NCBI GenBank assembly: GCA_016185245.1
Contig: JACPNZ010000039.1
Location: 234,925 to 298,924 of the forward strand
From: Hyphomicrobiales bacterium
GTDB lineage: Bacteria; Pseudomonadota; Alphaproteobacteria; Rhizobiales; Aestuariivirgaceae
Direction of reading: 5' to 3'
Length of the DNA: 64,000 nucleotides
This document shows, one piece after another, positions 27,137 to 38,652 of the stretch (positions are counted from its first letter, which is position 1; each line of letters opens with the position of its first letter). The notes under the pieces were generated by a model, which worked only from the letters and a program-made list of their open reading frames with translations, was not told the origin of the DNA and searched no databases. The translations under genes were made by a program, and so were the position numbers.

Positions 27137-27478
27137 ATGTTGAGCAAATTGTTTTCCCGGAGCGCAATACTCGCTGCGCTGACCGGCATGCTGGTGTTCG
27201 GATCGCCGGCGGCGGAAGCCAAGACTCAGATTCACATCTTCATCGGCCTGCCCGGCTTCCCCCACTGGTACGGTCCCGGCTATTACGGCCCTCATTACCG
27301 CTGGCGTCTCACCTGCGCCGAAGGCCGGCGGATCGTCGACCGTCGCGACTATGACCGGGTCCGTGCGATCGATTGCCGGCCGCGCTACTATTACTATCGA
27401 GCGAGCAAGGCTGGCCGGTGGTATATTGTTGGGCTCGATTCCGTGACCGGGCGGATCGTGAGCGTCAAGCGCGACTAA
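27137..27478 (+). CDS. Small exported protein of unknown function
   Basis: A 113-residue protein. The start ATG 27137 is set by AAGGAG eight bases upstream; GTG 27128 and ATG 27131 lie too near that site. A signal peptide of ~27 residues (ending PAAEA) leads to a short mature protein rich in Tyr, Arg and Gly (GPGYYGPHYRWRL), with two cysteines (LTCAEG and DCRPRYYYY). Similar Tyr/Arg-rich periplasmic proteins are common in Hyphomicrobiales but have no known role. It has its own FNR-like box. Confidence 0.7.
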   Translation: MLSKLFSRSAILAALTGMLVFGSPAAEAKTQIHIFIGLPGFPHWYGPGYYGPHYRWRLTCAEGRRIVDRRDYDRVRAIDCRPRYYYYRASKAGRWYIVGLDSVTGRIVSVKRD

Positions 27479-27635
27479 GGCGACCCGGCGAGACTGGCAT
27501 TCGGATAAGTCTCTGCAAAGATCTCGGCTCTATGCCGCCTCAGCGCCTTACGAAGGCTTTTGGAGCCACCCGCGTGCGCGTAGACCGGCCGGATTTGTGA
27601 ATGTCCGACCCGCAGTTGTCCGGCCGGCGATCCGA

Positions 27636-28067
27636 TCAGGGGACTACCACCACGCTACACGGCGCGAGCGCCACGAGCTTTTGCGATACGCTGCCAAGCA
27701 ATAGTCCCGCCAGCCGCCCACGGCCACGGCGGCCGACAACGATCATATCGGCACCCTCCTTGCCTGCAGTCTCGATGATGGCCTCGCTGGCATCGCCCCA
27801 CAGCGTTGCGACTCTCACGGATGACGCGCCAAGACGCCTCGCCGAGTCTCTGGCAGCCGCGAGAATCTGGTTGGCGTGAGCTTCAATCAGATCTCCCACG
27901 GAACCTTCAATTCGAACGAGCTCGCTTGTCGCCTCGTCAACCATCGTCCGCGCGACCGTGACGATCATCAGTTCCTTTCCACTGCCCTTGGCAAGTTCTG
28001 CCGCGACCTTCAAGGCACGATCTGCACTTTCCGAACCATCCGTGGCTAACATGAAATGTCGCATCAT
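27636..28067 (-). CDS. Universal stress protein (UspA family)
   Basis: A 143-residue single-domain USP with the ATP-binding motif GRRGRGRLAGLLLGSVS and the starting strand HFMLATDGSESADRAL. Such ATP-binding USPs appear in hypoxia and dormancy responses. It is preceded by a small gene on the same strand 45 bp upstream, and both probably share a promoter. Confidence 0.93.
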   Translation of the reverse strand: MMRHFMLATDGSESADRALKVAAELAKGSGKELMIVTVARTMVDEATSELVRIEGSVGDLIEAHANQILAAARDSARRLGASSVRVATLWGDASEAIIETAGKEGADMIVVGRRGRGRLAGLLLGSVSQKLVALAPCSVVVVP

Positions 28068-28112
28068 TTTCCTCCGCGGACTTCCGCTGGAACCATGTTT
28101 TCAACCGCCCCC

Positions 28113-28379
28113 TCAGCTTGGCCGCTGCGGGTCTTCCTCATCGGCCGTCAGAATCTCGTAGATTTCGGCAATGACACCCGTCAGGGGATGGCCAGCCCTT
28201 GCGATGCTCTCGCCTTCGCCAACAGCCCATAACGCGACGCTCTCTAAATCGGCGACGGAGGGTCTGAGTGCGAGGATATCAAGAATCTTGCTCTCCTCGA
28301 TGTCCCCGAGAATTCGCAGCAAATCATCGTGTCCGGCAACGACCTCTTCAACGCCGGCAATTCCAGGTGTTCTCGTCAT
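28113..28379 (-). CDS. Small acidic hypothetical protein
   Basis: An 88-residue acidic protein (VEEVVAGHDDLLRILGDIEES, ending TADEEDPQRPS), predicted helical, with no motif I recognise. It lies upstream of the USP gene on the same strand, and an FNR-like box is 159 bp upstream of its ATG. The coding pattern and position suggest a real gene. Confidence 0.6.
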   Translation of the reverse strand: MTRTPGIAGVEEVVAGHDDLLRILGDIEESKILDILALRPSVADLESVALWAVGEGESIARAGHPLTGVIAEIYEILTADEEDPQRPS

Positions 28380-28537
28380 TTCGCCCTCATCTACTTTGCC
28401 CGCCGCTGTTGCTAGTGACTACGGCTTTGAGCGTTGATCCCAGCCGGTCTGCCATGAAGACAAATCCTCACCTCCCTGGTGACCAAACGGAAAGCCCAAC
28501 TTAGCTGCTACGAAAACATCTATCGGAGTTCTTGGCA

Positions 28538-28551
28538 TTGAGACAGATCAA
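28538..28551. promoter_or_regulatory. FNR-like box upstream of the small acidic protein/USP genes
   Basis: TTGAGACAGATCAA matches TTGAT-N4-ATCAA at 9 of 10 positions. It lies between the small acidic gene (minus strand) and an ftsH remnant (plus strand). No good -10 is at the class II distance on either side, so its present target is unclear. Confidence 0.4.
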
Positions 28552-28629
28552 GAAGCCTACATTCGCCCTAGCCCCGGCGGGCACGGGCACGCATATTGCG
28601 TTGTTAGCCGAACGAATTGCTGCCGATGC

Positions 28630-28790
28630 AAGATGGGTCACGCGCTGGTGGCTGCAAGTCTGCCCAGCGTCGACCCCATTCAGAAAGTCTCGATCATTCC
28701 GCCTGACGTTGGCGCCCTTGGCTACACGATGCAGCGGCCGACCGAGGATTGCTTCCTTCTGGCCGCGAGCGACTGGAGACCCCGACTGCC
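28630..28790 (+). pseudogene. Fragment of an ftsH-type protease gene
   Basis: About 50 codons in the frame of 28633 read [20 protein letters not shown] followed by [18 protein letters not shown], the start of the FtsH M41 peptidase domain just after the zinc motif. The HExxH part is damaged (CKMGH replaces HEMGH), the AAA domain is absent and the C-terminal part is gone, so only a scar remains. The rest of the 28380-28833 gap shows no intact gene. Confidence 0.8.
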
Positions 28791-28833
28791 GAGGAGTTCC
28801 CTGCAGTCGGCAAATCAGCCACGTCTGCACCGC

Positions 28834-29430
28834 CTAGAGCCAGTTGAGAATCTCGGGTTCCTTGCGGGTAACCGGCGGTGCTGCACCCCGGGCCACGCCA
28901 AGGATGATCGGCGCGATTGCCGTGATGTCCGCCGGTATTTTGAGTTCCGCCTTCACCTCGGGATCGTTCAATACGGATACCGCGAACCCGATAGGACATG
29001 TTGCGAGGCCCGACGCATGCGCCGCTAACATCAAGTTCTGCGCCGCCAGCCAGCAATCGGCAACCACGAATCGGCCAAGCGGCTTTCCAAGAATGACAAT
29101 GAGTGTCGATGCGTCGTAGAAGATGTTGAATGCTGGATCGCCGAGCAGTGCCGATGCGCCGCGCGCTACTGGAGAGTGCCCCGCCGCAAGCCGATACTCA
29201 TCACCGGCCGCTTGCGCCAGCATCAGCGACTTCGCCTTGTCGGAGAGACGTTTGAGAACTCCAACGTCCTGAACGACCACGAAGGCCCATGGCTCCAGAT
29301 GCATTGCGGTTGGCGCTTGAACCGCAGCCCGCAGCAACGTCTTCACGGCGTCTGCTCCGACCCGGTCTTCGGCATAATTCCTCACCGCCCGGCGCCCGTA
29401 GATGGCTTGCAGTACAGTCGGTTGAGTCAT
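28834..29430 (-). CDS. Nitroreductase family protein
   Basis: A 198-residue FMN-dependent nitroreductase-fold protein. ATG 29430 is supported by gggagaaa upstream; a longer reading to 29496 lacks this. The FMN-phosphate region is [16 protein letters not shown] near the N-terminus, and GLATCPIGF and [10 protein letters not shown] are near the end. It may reduce quinones or nitro compounds, or act as a flavin store. Lies downstream of hsp20 beyond a hairpin. Acg-type nitroreductases are DosR-regulon members in mycobacteria. Confidence 0.88.
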   Translation of the reverse strand: MTQPTVLQAIYGRRAVRNYAEDRVGADAVKTLLRAAVQAPTAMHLEPWAFVVVQDVGVLKRLSDKAKSLMLAQAAGDEYRLAAGHSPVARGASALLGDPAFNIFYDASTLIVILGKPLGRFVVADCWLAAQNLMLAAHASGLATCPIGFAVSVLNDPEVKAELKIPADITAIAPIILGVARGAAPPVTRKEPEILNWL

Positions 29431-29549
29431 TGGGTTTCTCCCATGCAATGGATTCCGCCTGTGACGCTCCGGCGCGAGCCGTTGAAGACCGAACAATCGC
29501 CCACTGGTTCCGCCAATTGTCGAGGGTTGCCGTGGCGCCAGACAGTGGA

Positions 29550-29570
29550 GAACGGCGTCATTCGCCGTTC
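29550..29570 (-). terminator. Hairpin downstream of hsp20
   Basis: GAACGGCG and CGCCGTTC form an 8-bp perfect stem with a 5-nt loop, 18 bp past the hsp20 stop on the minus strand and before the nitroreductase gene. There is no U-run, so it may be a pause or RNA-stability hairpin rather than an intrinsic terminator. Confidence 0.45.
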
Positions 29571-29588
29571 CGCCAATCTCTCAGGTGA

Positions 29589-30131
29589 TCAGCCGGCTTT
29601 CACTGCGATCTTCTTCACCGCTTTTTGGGCCTCCGGGGTTTTCGGCAGAGTCACTGTCAGTACTCCCTTCTTGAAGCTGGCCTCGATTTTCTCGGCATCG
29701 ATGCCATCGGGCAAGCGGAAGCGACGCTCGAAGGAGCCAAAGCGGCGTTCCTGCAGGTAGTGGTTTTTCTTCTTCTCCTCCCTTTCCTCCTGCTTCTCGC
29801 CCTTGATCATGAGGGCGCCATTGGCAAGCTTGACCTCGATGTTCTTTTCATCCATGCCCGGCAGGTCGGCAGTCACCTGGTAGGCCTTGTCGCTCTCGAT
29901 GATGTCGACAGCCGGTTCGGCACCCCAGCCCATGTCGCGCCCCAAGAGTGGCCCAAGGCCGAAGAAGGGTTGATGGAAGGAAGCCGGCCGGAAGTCCCGC
30001 TGGAATGCGTCGAAGATCTGATCAACTTGTCGGTGGAGGGTTTCCAGCGGCCGCCACGACTGCGGAGCAGACTCCCGGCCGCCCTCAGATTTTTCGGCCT
30101 TCACGGGAAGTTTCGTTGCGGTTTCGACCAT
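29589..30131 (-). CDS. Small heat shock protein (Hsp20/alpha-crystallin family)
   Basis: A 180-residue ATP-independent holdase. The alpha-crystallin domain spans residues ~70-165 (PAVDIIESDKAYQVTADLPG, ERRFGSFERRFRLPDGID, and the GVLTVTLPK hallmark), followed by a short tail rich in Lys. The N-terminal arm is long and hydrophilic. A strong site gaggagga precedes ATG 30131, and an FNR-like box lies 58 bp upstream in class II position. Confidence 0.96.
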   Translation of the reverse strand: MVETATKLPVKAEKSEGGRESAPQSWRPLETLHRQVDQIFDAFQRDFRPASFHQPFFGLGPLLGRDMGWGAEPAVDIIESDKAYQVTADLPGMDEKNIEVKLANGALMIKGEKQEEREEKKKNHYLQERRFGSFERRFRLPDGIDAEKIEASFKKGVLTVTLPKTPEAQKAVKKIAVKAG

Positions 30132-30188
30132 GGTAAAATCCTCCTCTCAAGAAACTTAAAAGGTTAGACCCAATAAGCCATTTGCGCT

Positions 30189-30202
30189 TTGATCTGGATC
30201 AG
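30189..30202. promoter_or_regulatory. FNR-like box upstream of hsp20
   Basis: TTGATCTGGATCAG matches 9 of 10 positions. On the minus strand TAACCT begins exactly 22 bp beyond it, the class II spacing, giving a leader of roughly 23 nt ahead of the hsp20 ATG. Confidence 0.6.
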
Positions 30203-30274
30203 TAACCCAATGATCAATCGGGCTGCCGTGCTTTGGTATGCACGACCATGACTGCAATGGCTTGCGCAAGCCCG

Positions 30275-30486
30275 TCATGCAGAACCGGCAGCAGCTTGGT
30301 GTTCCGTCGGCAGGTTGAATGGCCCGGTGGCGATACCTGCCCGATTCACCGCAGCAGCCAAGCCGCGATTGCGCGAGCTCGAGCGGCTCGATCCGCTGCC
30401 ATGGACAAATACGACGATGTCTTCGGCAGCGCTTGCCACCGTAATATCCGCTGGCGGATGTCCTGCCCACTCTTCATCGGTCTTCC
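30275..30486 (-). pseudogene. Degraded copy of the dienelactone hydrolase-like gene
   Basis: On the minus strand a 68-codon stretch ending at TGA 30275 contains DIVVFVHGSGSSRSSSRNRG followed by LAAAVNRAGIATGPFNL, clearly matching residues ~25-60 of the intact hydrolase at 22142 (GVVIFAHGSGSSRLSPRN, then LNGAGFATLLFDLL). The nucleophile and the rest are gone. It sits between the ACP gene and hsp20. Confidence 0.75.
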
Positions 30487-30735
30487 CTAGGCCGGCCGCT
30501 TCTCCGTGAGATAAGCAACCGCCGATTCCAGTGTGGTCAGCCGCGGGTAGTCCTTTTCCGGCAGTTCAAGACCGGTGGCGCGATGAAGGCCGGCGATAAA
30601 ACTGAGGAAGTCCATCGAATCGAATTCAAACTGCTCATTGAAGCGAACCATGGGCTGGATCGGCTGACCCTCAAGGTCTGGCGCAACCTGGTAGAGCGTG
30701 CGTTTCACCAGTTCCGACCATTGATCGGGTGTCAT
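30487..30735 (-). CDS. Acyl carrier protein
   Basis: An 82-residue ACP-like protein. The phosphopantetheine serine is S40 in FEFDSMDFLSF (DSMD instead of the usual DSLD), followed by the helix II/III pattern GLELPEKDYPRLTTLESAVAYL. Its ATG overlaps the E2 stop (ATGA), so it is the last gene of the acs-pdh operon. It probably carries acyl groups made by that operon; it is not the housekeeping AcpP, which sits in fatty-acid gene clusters. Confidence 0.85.
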   Translation of the reverse strand: MTPDQWSELVKRTLYQVAPDLEGQPIQPMVRFNEQFEFDSMDFLSFIAGLHRATGLELPEKDYPRLTTLESAVAYLTEKRPA

Positions 30736-31880
30736 AGAGCCTCCGGCGTCTGCAAGACCTGCCCAAGAACCTTGAGGAAGCGCGCGGCGATACGCCCGTC
30801 GTTAGCACGGTGATCGCCGGCCACGGTGAAGGTCGCGAGTTTGCGTGCTGTAAGCGCGCCGTTCACCACCCATGGCCGTTCGACAATCTGCCCAACGCCG
30901 ATGATGGCGACTTGCGGCGGATAGATTACCGGCAACACGGTATCGGCGGACTCATCGCCGAGATTGGAGAGCGTGACCGTCGCATCGGTGAGTTCCGAAC
31001 TTCGCAACCGGCCGCCGCGAACGCGGGCCACGAGATCACTCAGCCGCTGCATGATGTCTCCGAGACTCATCGTATCGGACCCATCGAGGGCCGGGGCAAT
31101 CAGGCCGCCACCGTGGAGCGCAATGCCGACACCCATCTTGACGCTGTCGTCTGCCACATAGCGGCCATCGATGAAGTGGCCATTGAGCCCGGGCACCTTT
31201 CGCAGGGCCAGGGCACAGGCCTTGATCACCGGAACCGCCGAGAGGATGCGGTCCGGCGCGGGGCGCCTGGCATTTTCTGCCGAGAGCCAGTCCACCATGG
31301 GCGTCATATCGATCGTGGAACTCACGTAGTAGTGGGGAATCTCCCGCTTGCTGCGGGCCATGGCGGCGGCAATTGCCTTACGCATTTCGTCAAGGTTGAT
31401 GCCGCCGGTTCGCCTTTTCGGCGGTGCAGGCGCCTGCGCCAGCTCTCGCAGGCCAATGATGCCGTCGGGGCCCGGTGTGAGCGTTGCAATGTCCAATCCG
31501 TCCCCAATGGCACGACGGAGCGCGGCCGGTGTTATCTTCCGACGCGCCGATGGCTGCGGCGCTATCGCCCGGGGTGGCGGCGGAGACGGCGCCCGCGGCA
31601 GTTCGGCCGGCGCGGCAGAGGGCAATGGCGGCCCGGGCGCTTCGCCTTCGCCGCGGATGGTGGCAAGCAATGTCCCGACCGGCAGGCGCGTTCCGGGATT
31701 GGCATGGGTCTTTTCCAGCACGCCATCGTGAAACACCTCGATTTCGATCGCACCCTTCTGGGTTTCGACCACCGCGATGATATCGCCGCGGTGCAACTGA
31801 TCGCCCGGTTGCTTCAGCCATTCGACCAGCGTGCCTTCCTCCATGTCGGCGCCGAGAGATGGCATGCGGAAGTCGGTCAT
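30732..31880 (-). CDS. 2-oxo acid dehydrogenase E2 (dihydrolipoamide acyltransferase)
   Basis: A 382-residue E2. One lipoyl domain (residues 1-75) carries the lipoylated lysine K42 in [13 protein letters not shown] Pro/Ala linker, a peripheral-subunit-binding region (~110-145, [17 protein letters not shown]) and the catalytic domain follow. The catalytic motif DHRANDG has H357 and D361. ATG 31880 overlaps the E1-beta stop (ATGA). It would transfer an acyl group, probably acetyl, to CoA. No E3 gene is present in the operon. Confidence 0.9.
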   Translation of the reverse strand: MTDFRMPSLGADMEEGTLVEWLKQPGDQLHRGDIIAVVETQKGAIEIEVFHDGVLEKTHANPGTRLPVGTLLATIRGEGEAPGPPLPSAAPAELPRAPSPPPPRAIAPQPSARRKITPAALRRAIGDGLDIATLTPGPDGIIGLRELAQAPAPPKRRTGGINLDEMRKAIAAAMARSKREIPHYYVSSTIDMTPMVDWLSAENARRPAPDRILSAVPVIKACALALRKVPGLNGHFIDGRYVADDSVKMGVGIALHGGGLIAPALDGSDTMSLGDIMQRLSDLVARVRGGRLRSSELTDATVTLSNLGDESADTVLPVIYPPQVAIIGVGQIVERPWVVNGALTARKLATFTVAGDHRANDGRIAARFLKVLGQVLQTPEAL

Positions 31881-32866
31881 CGCCGCATCGCCCGCCGCAC
31901 CGCCGACACGATGCCAGGCACCTGCGGAGTCGCGGCGATCTCCAGGTGCCGCGCATAGGGTATGGGAACCTCGGCACTGCACACGCGTTCGACCGGCCAG
32001 TCGAGCGCGAAGAATGCGCCCTCCATGATCCGCGCGGAAATTTCGCCGGCAAGACTGCCGCTGCGCCAGCCTTCATCGACGATGACCGCGCGATGGGTCT
32101 TCTCGACCGAATTGAGTATTGTCCGCTCATCAAGGGGCCGCAACGAGCGGAGGTCGATCACCTCCCCGGAAATGCCTTCCTTGGCCAGTTCGTCGGCCGC
32201 CGCAAGAACCTTTTTCAGGCTGCCGCCATAGGTGATCAAACTGACGTCGGTGCCGTCCCGGCGGATGGCGGCGCCGTCGATTGGGACAGTAAGACTATCG
32301 CCGCCCGGCACGTCGCCTTCTTCATTATAGAGCATCGCATGCTCGAAGATGATGACCGGATCTGGATCTTCAAGCGCTGTCCACAACATGCCGCGCGCAT
32401 CGGCGACGGTTGCCGGCGCTACCACTTTGATCCCCGGCACATGGGCATACCAGTTCTCGAGACTGTGCGAGTGCTGCGCCGCGAGCTGACGGCCAGCCCC
32501 GGTCGCCATGCGGATCACCAGCGGCACCGAGAACTGGCCCCCCGACATGTGACGGAGTGTGGCAGCGGAGTTGACGATTTGGTCGAGTGCCAAAAGGCTG
32601 AAGTTCACCGTCATGATCTCGACGATCGGCCGCATGCCGCCCAGGGCGGCGCCGATGCCGGCGCCGGTGAAAGCGGATTCCGACAGGGGCGTATCGCGGA
32701 TGCGGGCCTCGCCGAACTCGGCCAGCAGGCCCTTGGAACAGCCATAGGAGCCGCCATAGCGGCCGACATCCTCGCCCATCAGAAAGACCCGCGGGTCGCG
32801 CCGCAAGGCCTCCTGAAGCGCCTCTCTCACCGCATCGCGATAGGTGATCCGGCGGCTGCCCGTCAT
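31877..32866 (-). CDS. pdhB: 2-oxo acid (pyruvate-type) dehydrogenase E1 beta subunit
   Basis: A 329-residue transketolase-like E1-beta. It begins [17 protein letters not shown] and contains [19 protein letters not shown] and the C-terminal domain with [13 protein letters not shown], all typical of pyruvate/acetoin E1-beta. It forms the alpha2beta2 thiamine-diphosphate enzyme with the product of the upstream gene. Both ends overlap neighbours by 4 bp. Acetoin dehydrogenase is the main alternative. Confidence 0.9.
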   Translation of the reverse strand: MTGSRRITYRDAVREALQEALRRDPRVFLMGEDVGRYGGSYGCSKGLLAEFGEARIRDTPLSESAFTGAGIGAALGGMRPIVEIMTVNFSLLALDQIVNSAATLRHMSGGQFSVPLVIRMATGAGRQLAAQHSHSLENWYAHVPGIKVVAPATVADARGMLWTALEDPDPVIIFEHAMLYNEEGDVPGGDSLTVPIDGAAIRRDGTDVSLITYGGSLKKVLAAADELAKEGISGEVIDLRSLRPLDERTILNSVEKTHRAVIVDEGWRSGSLAGEISARIMEGAFFALDWPVERVCSAEVPIPYARHLEIAATPQVPGIVSAVRRAMRR

Positions 32867-33866
32867 CGTCTACCCCCCGGCGTAAGCGTGGTCAGAACGT
32901 CGCGGGTGAGATCGGCTTCCGGCTCCCATGATGCCTGCTCGGCGAAGGCTACGGCCGCCTCCACTTCCGCCTCGACGTCGCGTTCAAGCGCCGCGACGTC
33001 GTTGTCATGCACCACTCCCGTCTCGATCAGCCATGACCGGAAACGCTTGATCGGGCAGCGCTGCTTCCAGGCCTCCACTTCCGCCTTGTCGCGATAGAGT
33101 TCGGCATCGAACATCGAATGGGCGCGAAAGCGATAGGTGCGGTTCTCCAGGAACTGCGGCCCGGCGCCATCGCGGATGGCCTGGGCGGCGCGGCGGGCAG
33201 CGAATTCGACCGCCACCACGTCCATGCCGTCGACGGCTTCGGCGGGAATGCGGTAGCTGGCGGCATGGCGGCAGAAGTCCGGTTCCGACTCGGAACGCTC
33301 CAGCGCCGTGCCCATGGCATAGCGATTGTTCTCGCAAACGAACAGCACCGGTAGTTTCCACAGGGCTGCAAGATTGAGGCTCTCGTGAAATTCGCCCTCG
33401 GCGGCGGCACCTTCGCCGAAGAAGCAACAGGTCACCGGGGTCTTCTCCCTGAGCTTGTCGGCGAGCGCCAGACCAACGGCGAGCGGCAAGCCGCCGCCGA
33501 CGATGGCGTTGCCGCCATAGAAGCGCCGGGTGGCGTCGAAGATGTGCATCGAGCCACCGCGTCCGCGGCTCGAACCGGTGGCCTTCCCGTACATCTCCGC
33601 CATCACCTCGGTGGCTGGCAGGCCGCGCGCCAGGGCATGGCCGTGCTCGCGATAGGTGGCAACGATGGCGTCCTCGGGCGTCAGCGCCTGCATCACGCCC
33701 ACGGCATTGGCTTCCTCGCCGATATAGAGATGCAGGAAGCCGCGGATCTTCTGTTCGCCATAAAGTTCGGCGCAACGCTCCTCGAACCGCCGGATCAGCA
33801 TCATGGTGCGCAGCAGCTTGAGGCAATGCTCGCGGTCCAGATGGACCCGGGGGTCGGGCGGCGCGC

Positions 33867-33870
<4 letters not shown>
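32863..33870 (-). CDS. pdhA: 2-oxo acid (pyruvate-type) dehydrogenase E1 alpha subunit
   Basis: A 335-residue E1-alpha with the thiamine-diphosphate motif that begins [20 protein letters not shown] and ends in [10 protein letters not shown], and the conserved [13 protein letters not shown] loop. It starts [20 protein letters not shown] and overlaps the acsA stop (ATGA). Part of the acsA-pdhA-pdhB-E2-ACP operon. Confidence 0.9.
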
Positions 33871-35542
<1,672 letters not shown>

Positions 35543-35613
35543 GCCGCCTCCAATATTCCTCCGGCGCTCGTCGAAGACACCGCAATTCCTTGACGATTTT
35601 CGGCGGTTGGACC

Positions 35614-35627
35614 TTGATTCACCTCAA
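35614..35627. promoter_or_regulatory. FNR-like box upstream of the acs-pdh-ACP operon
   Basis: TTGATTCACCTCAA matches 9 of 10 positions and lies 72 bp upstream of the acsA ATG. A weak -10 (AAGGAA) is at class II distance on the minus strand. It lies just past the end of the ABC ATPase gene. Confidence 0.5.
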
Positions 35628-35665
35628 GCAAGTTGAGTTTGCCCGGATAATGCCGCCGCCAGCGT

Positions 35666-36775
35666 TCAAAGCCGCTTTCCGGTCTTGCGATCAAACAGCT
35701 TTGCCTTGGCCATCTCGGTCTCGAACCGGAACATTTCCCCAGCGCGCGGAGCATCTTCCGGCCGCACCCGCGCAATCAACTCGCTGCCCCCAATATCAAA
35801 GACCAGCATGGTGTCGGGTCCGGTCGGCTCGACCACATCGATCAATCTCTCGAAAATGAAGCGGTCCTTGCCGGGAAGCTCGGTGCCCGCACCGAATATC
35901 GTCTCGGGCCGCAACCCCAACACCACCTCATAGCCGTCGGCGAGCGCCAACCTGTTTGCCAGGCTACCGGGCAGCGGAAAGCACACCTGCCCCGGCTTTC
36001 CGCCTTCCATTTCGACGAACAGACTGCCGTCGCGCCGCAGCCTCCCAGGGATCATGTTCATCGGCGGCGAACCCATGAATCCCGCCACAAACAGATCAAC
36101 CGGCTCCTCATAGACCGTATTGGGATCGGCGAACTGGCGGATGTGGCCATTGTCCATCACGGCGATGCGCGAGGCGAGCGTCATTGCTTCCACCTGGTCA
36201 TGGGTGACGTAGACCGTGGTCTTGCCGAGCTTCTGGTGCAACTTCTTGATCTCGGTGCGCATTTCGATACGTAACTTGGCATCGAGATTCGACAACGGCT
36301 CGTCGAACAGGAAGACCATCGGCTTGCGCACCAGTGCCCGGCCCATGGCAACCCTTTGCCGCTGCCCGCCCGACAGCTGGCCGGGCTTGCGGTCAAGCAG
36401 TGTATCGATGTGCAGAAGCCCGCTCACTTCCTCCAAGGCAGCATCCTGCTCTTGGCGCGCCACGCGACGCGTCACCATGCCGAAGGTCAGGTTATCGCGC
36501 ACCGTTTTCGTCGGATAGAGTGCATAGGACTGAAAGACCATGGCGATGTCGCGGTCCTTTGGCGGGATATCGTTTATTATCTCATCACCGATGAAGATGT
36601 TGCCGCCGCTCAGGGTCTCGAGCCCGGCAATCAGGTTAAGCAAGGTTGACTTCCCGCAACCGGAGGGACCGACGAGGACCACGAATTCCCCCTCGTCGAT
36701 GGCAAGATCGATACCCTTGATGACCTCGGTGGCGCCGAAGCGCTTCCACACCTTGTCGAGGCGGATGCTTGTCAT
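35666..36775 (-). CDS. Sugar ABC transporter ATP-binding protein (MalK/UgpC type)
   Basis: A 369-residue ATPase. It has Walker A GPSGCGKST, signature LSGGQRQRVAMGRALV, Walker B VFLFDEPLSNLD and the switch histidine in VYVTHDQVEAM, then a C-terminal TOBE/OB region (residues ~235-369) as in CUT1 sugar importers. It is the last gene of a binding protein-permease-permease-ATPase operon. Confidence 0.95.
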   Translation of the reverse strand: MTSIRLDKVWKRFGATEVIKGIDLAIDEGEFVVLVGPSGCGKSTLLNLIAGLETLSGGNIFIGDEIINDIPPKDRDIAMVFQSYALYPTKTVRDNLTFGMVTRRVARQEQDAALEEVSGLLHIDTLLDRKPGQLSGGQRQRVAMGRALVRKPMVFLFDEPLSNLDAKLRIEMRTEIKKLHQKLGKTTVYVTHDQVEAMTLASRIAVMDNGHIRQFADPNTVYEEPVDLFVAGFMGSPPMNMIPGRLRRDGSLFVEMEGGKPGQVCFPLPGSLANRLALADGYEVVLGLRPETIFGAGTELPGKDRFIFERLIDVVEPTGPDTMLVFDIGGSELIARVRPEDAPRAGEMFRFETEMAKAKLFDRKTGKRL

Positions 36776-36785
36776 GGTCCCTGCC

Positions 36786-37679
36786 CTAGCCCTTGACCGC
36801 CCCGGCGGCTAGGCCGCGGACGAAATACTTGCCGGCAACGATGTAGACGAAAAGGGTCGGCAAAGCGGCGATTATGGCGGCGGCCATGTCGACGTTGTAT
36901 TCCTTGACGCCGGTCGAGGTGTTGACGACGTTGTTAAGGGCGACTGTCACCGGATTGCTATCGCCCACCGTGAATGCCACGCCGAACAGGAAGTCGTTCC
37001 AGATCTGGGTAAACTGCCAGATGACGGTGACGACGATGGCTGGCAGCGCCATCGGCAGCAGCACCCGGTAGAATATGCCGAAGAAGCCGGCGCCATCGAT
37101 CTTGGCCGCATTGACGATGCCGTCCGATACCCCGATGAAGAAATTGCGGAAGAACAGCGTGGTGAAGGCGAGACCGTAAACAGTGTGCACCAGTATCAGG
37201 CCAGTGACCGTGCCGGCAAGGCCAAGCAGGCCGAGAACCCGGGCCATTGGCAAGAGGATGACCTGGAACGGGATGAAAGCGCCAAACAGCATCAGCGAGA
37301 AGATCGTGTTGGCGCCGCGAAAGGGCCACTTGGTGAGGGCGTAACCGTTGATCGCGCCAAGCAGGGTGGAAATCGCCACCGCCGGAACCACCATGGCAAC
37401 GGAATTCCACATGTAAGGCGCAAGCCCATTGCAGCGTACCCCGACGCAGGCTTCGCTCCACGCCTTGGTCCATGCATCGAAGGTAACCTGCTGCGGCGGA
37501 CTCACCAGCGTACCGGTGCGGATTTCATCAAGAGACTTGAGCGAAGTCGCAATCATGATGAAAAGCGGCAGCAGAAAATAGAGACAAAACAAGCCGAGCA
37601 GAACGAAAAGAAGCCAACGCAGTGCGAGGTGGCGGAGCCCCCTCGGCCGGACGATGCCGCTGGCGGCCTGCCGGCTCAC
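36786..37679 (-). CDS. Carbohydrate ABC transporter permease (second subunit)
   Basis: A 297-residue inner-membrane permease with six predicted helices. The EAA loop reads NAAKIDGAGFFGIFYRVLLPM, characteristic of CUT1 permeases. The start overlaps the stop of the other permease by 4 bp. Confidence 0.93.
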   Translation of the reverse strand: MSRQAASGIVRPRGLRHLALRWLLFVLLGLFCLYFLLPLFIMIATSLKSLDEIRTGTLVSPPQQVTFDAWTKAWSEACVGVRCNGLAPYMWNSVAMVVPAVAISTLLGAINGYALTKWPFRGANTIFSLMLFGAFIPFQVILLPMARVLGLLGLAGTVTGLILVHTVYGLAFTTLFFRNFFIGVSDGIVNAAKIDGAGFFGIFYRVLLPMALPAIVVTVIWQFTQIWNDFLFGVAFTVGDSNPVTVALNNVVNTSTGVKEYNVDMAAAIIAALPTLFVYIVAGKYFVRGLAAGAVKG

Positions 37680-38611
37680 CGCTTCGCCTCGCGCAGTTCC
37701 GAATAAAGGTAGGGGACGATGATGGCCAGGATGGTGACCAGCATCATCACCGCGCTGGCGGCGGCGGTGCCCAGTTCGCTGCGCTGGAAGGCGAAGGAAT
37801 ACATGAAGGTTGCCGGCATGTCCGTGGCATAACCGGGGCCGCCCCCGGTCAGCGCGATCACCAGATCGAAGCTCTTGATCGCGAGATGGGCAAGAATGAT
37901 GAAAGAGGAGAGGAACATCGGCCGGACAATGGGCAGGATGATACCCGCATAGGTTCGTAGCGGTCCGGCGCCGTCGATTGCCGCCGCCCGGATGATTTCA
38001 TCGTCGACCGAACGAAGCCCCGCCAGAAACAGCGCCATCACATAGCCGGACGACTGCCACACGCCGGCGATCACCACCGTGTAGATCGCCATGTCCGGAT
38101 TGACCAGCCAGTCGAAATGAAAATTCATGAATCCCAGAGTGTGGGCCAGACGTTCAATGCCCAGCCCGGGATTGAGGATCCACTTCCATGCCGTGCCGGT
38201 GACGATGAAGGAGAGTGCCATCGGGTAGAGATAGATCGTTCGGATGGCCCCCTCGATGCGGATGCGCTGGTCAAGCAGAATGGCCAGCATTATGCCAATG
38301 CCTGTGCAAAATACGATAAATAGACTTGTGAATATGAAGAGATTGGTCAGCGCCACGTACCAGCGTGGAGTCGACCACAGCCGTACGTACTGGCTGAGGC
38401 CGGCGAGCTCGTAATTCGGCATGACGCCGGAGCGTGTGAAGGAAATGTAGACGGTCCAGGCAATGAACCCGTAGACAAAGAACAGGCTGGCCGCAAACAA
38501 CGGCGAGACGACGATTTTCGGCAGCCAGCGTTCGAAGAGAACCCAGACAGTCGACGAGCGCTTACGCCCCGAGAGCATTGCCTGCGGTCCGCTGGATGAG
38601 GCTTTCTCCAT
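37676..38611 (-). CDS. Carbohydrate ABC transporter permease (first subunit)
   Basis: A ~311-residue permease with six helices and the EAA loop IRAAAIDGAGPLRTYAGIILP. ATG 38611 (MEKASSSGPQAM) is chosen, as the longer reading to 38686 runs through the intercistronic hairpin. Partner of the permease encoded downstream. Confidence 0.92.
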   Translation of the reverse strand: MEKASSSGPQAMLSGRKRSSTVWVLFERWLPKIVVSPLFAASLFFVYGFIAWTVYISFTRSGVMPNYELAGLSQYVRLWSTPRWYVALTNLFIFTSLFIVFCTGIGIMLAILLDQRIRIEGAIRTIYLYPMALSFIVTGTAWKWILNPGLGIERLAHTLGFMNFHFDWLVNPDMAIYTVVIAGVWQSSGYVMALFLAGLRSVDDEIIRAAAIDGAGPLRTYAGIILPIVRPMFLSSFIILAHLAIKSFDLVIALTGGGPGYATDMPATFMYSFAFQRSELGTAAASAVMMLVTILAIIVPYLYSELREAKR

Positions 38612-38652
38612 CTGCCTACAAGAACGTCCTTCAACCCGCCCGCCGGACGAAA

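Noticed and set aside
27579..27626. Inverted repeat CCGGCCGGA / TCCGGCCGG after the small exported protein
   Set aside because: The loop is long and the arms are simple GC palindromes; not convincing as a terminator.
28501..28833. Open frames on both strands in the gap around the ftsH fragment
   Set aside because: Apart from the FtsH-like stretch they show no recognisable family, no ribosome sites and biased shadow-like composition.
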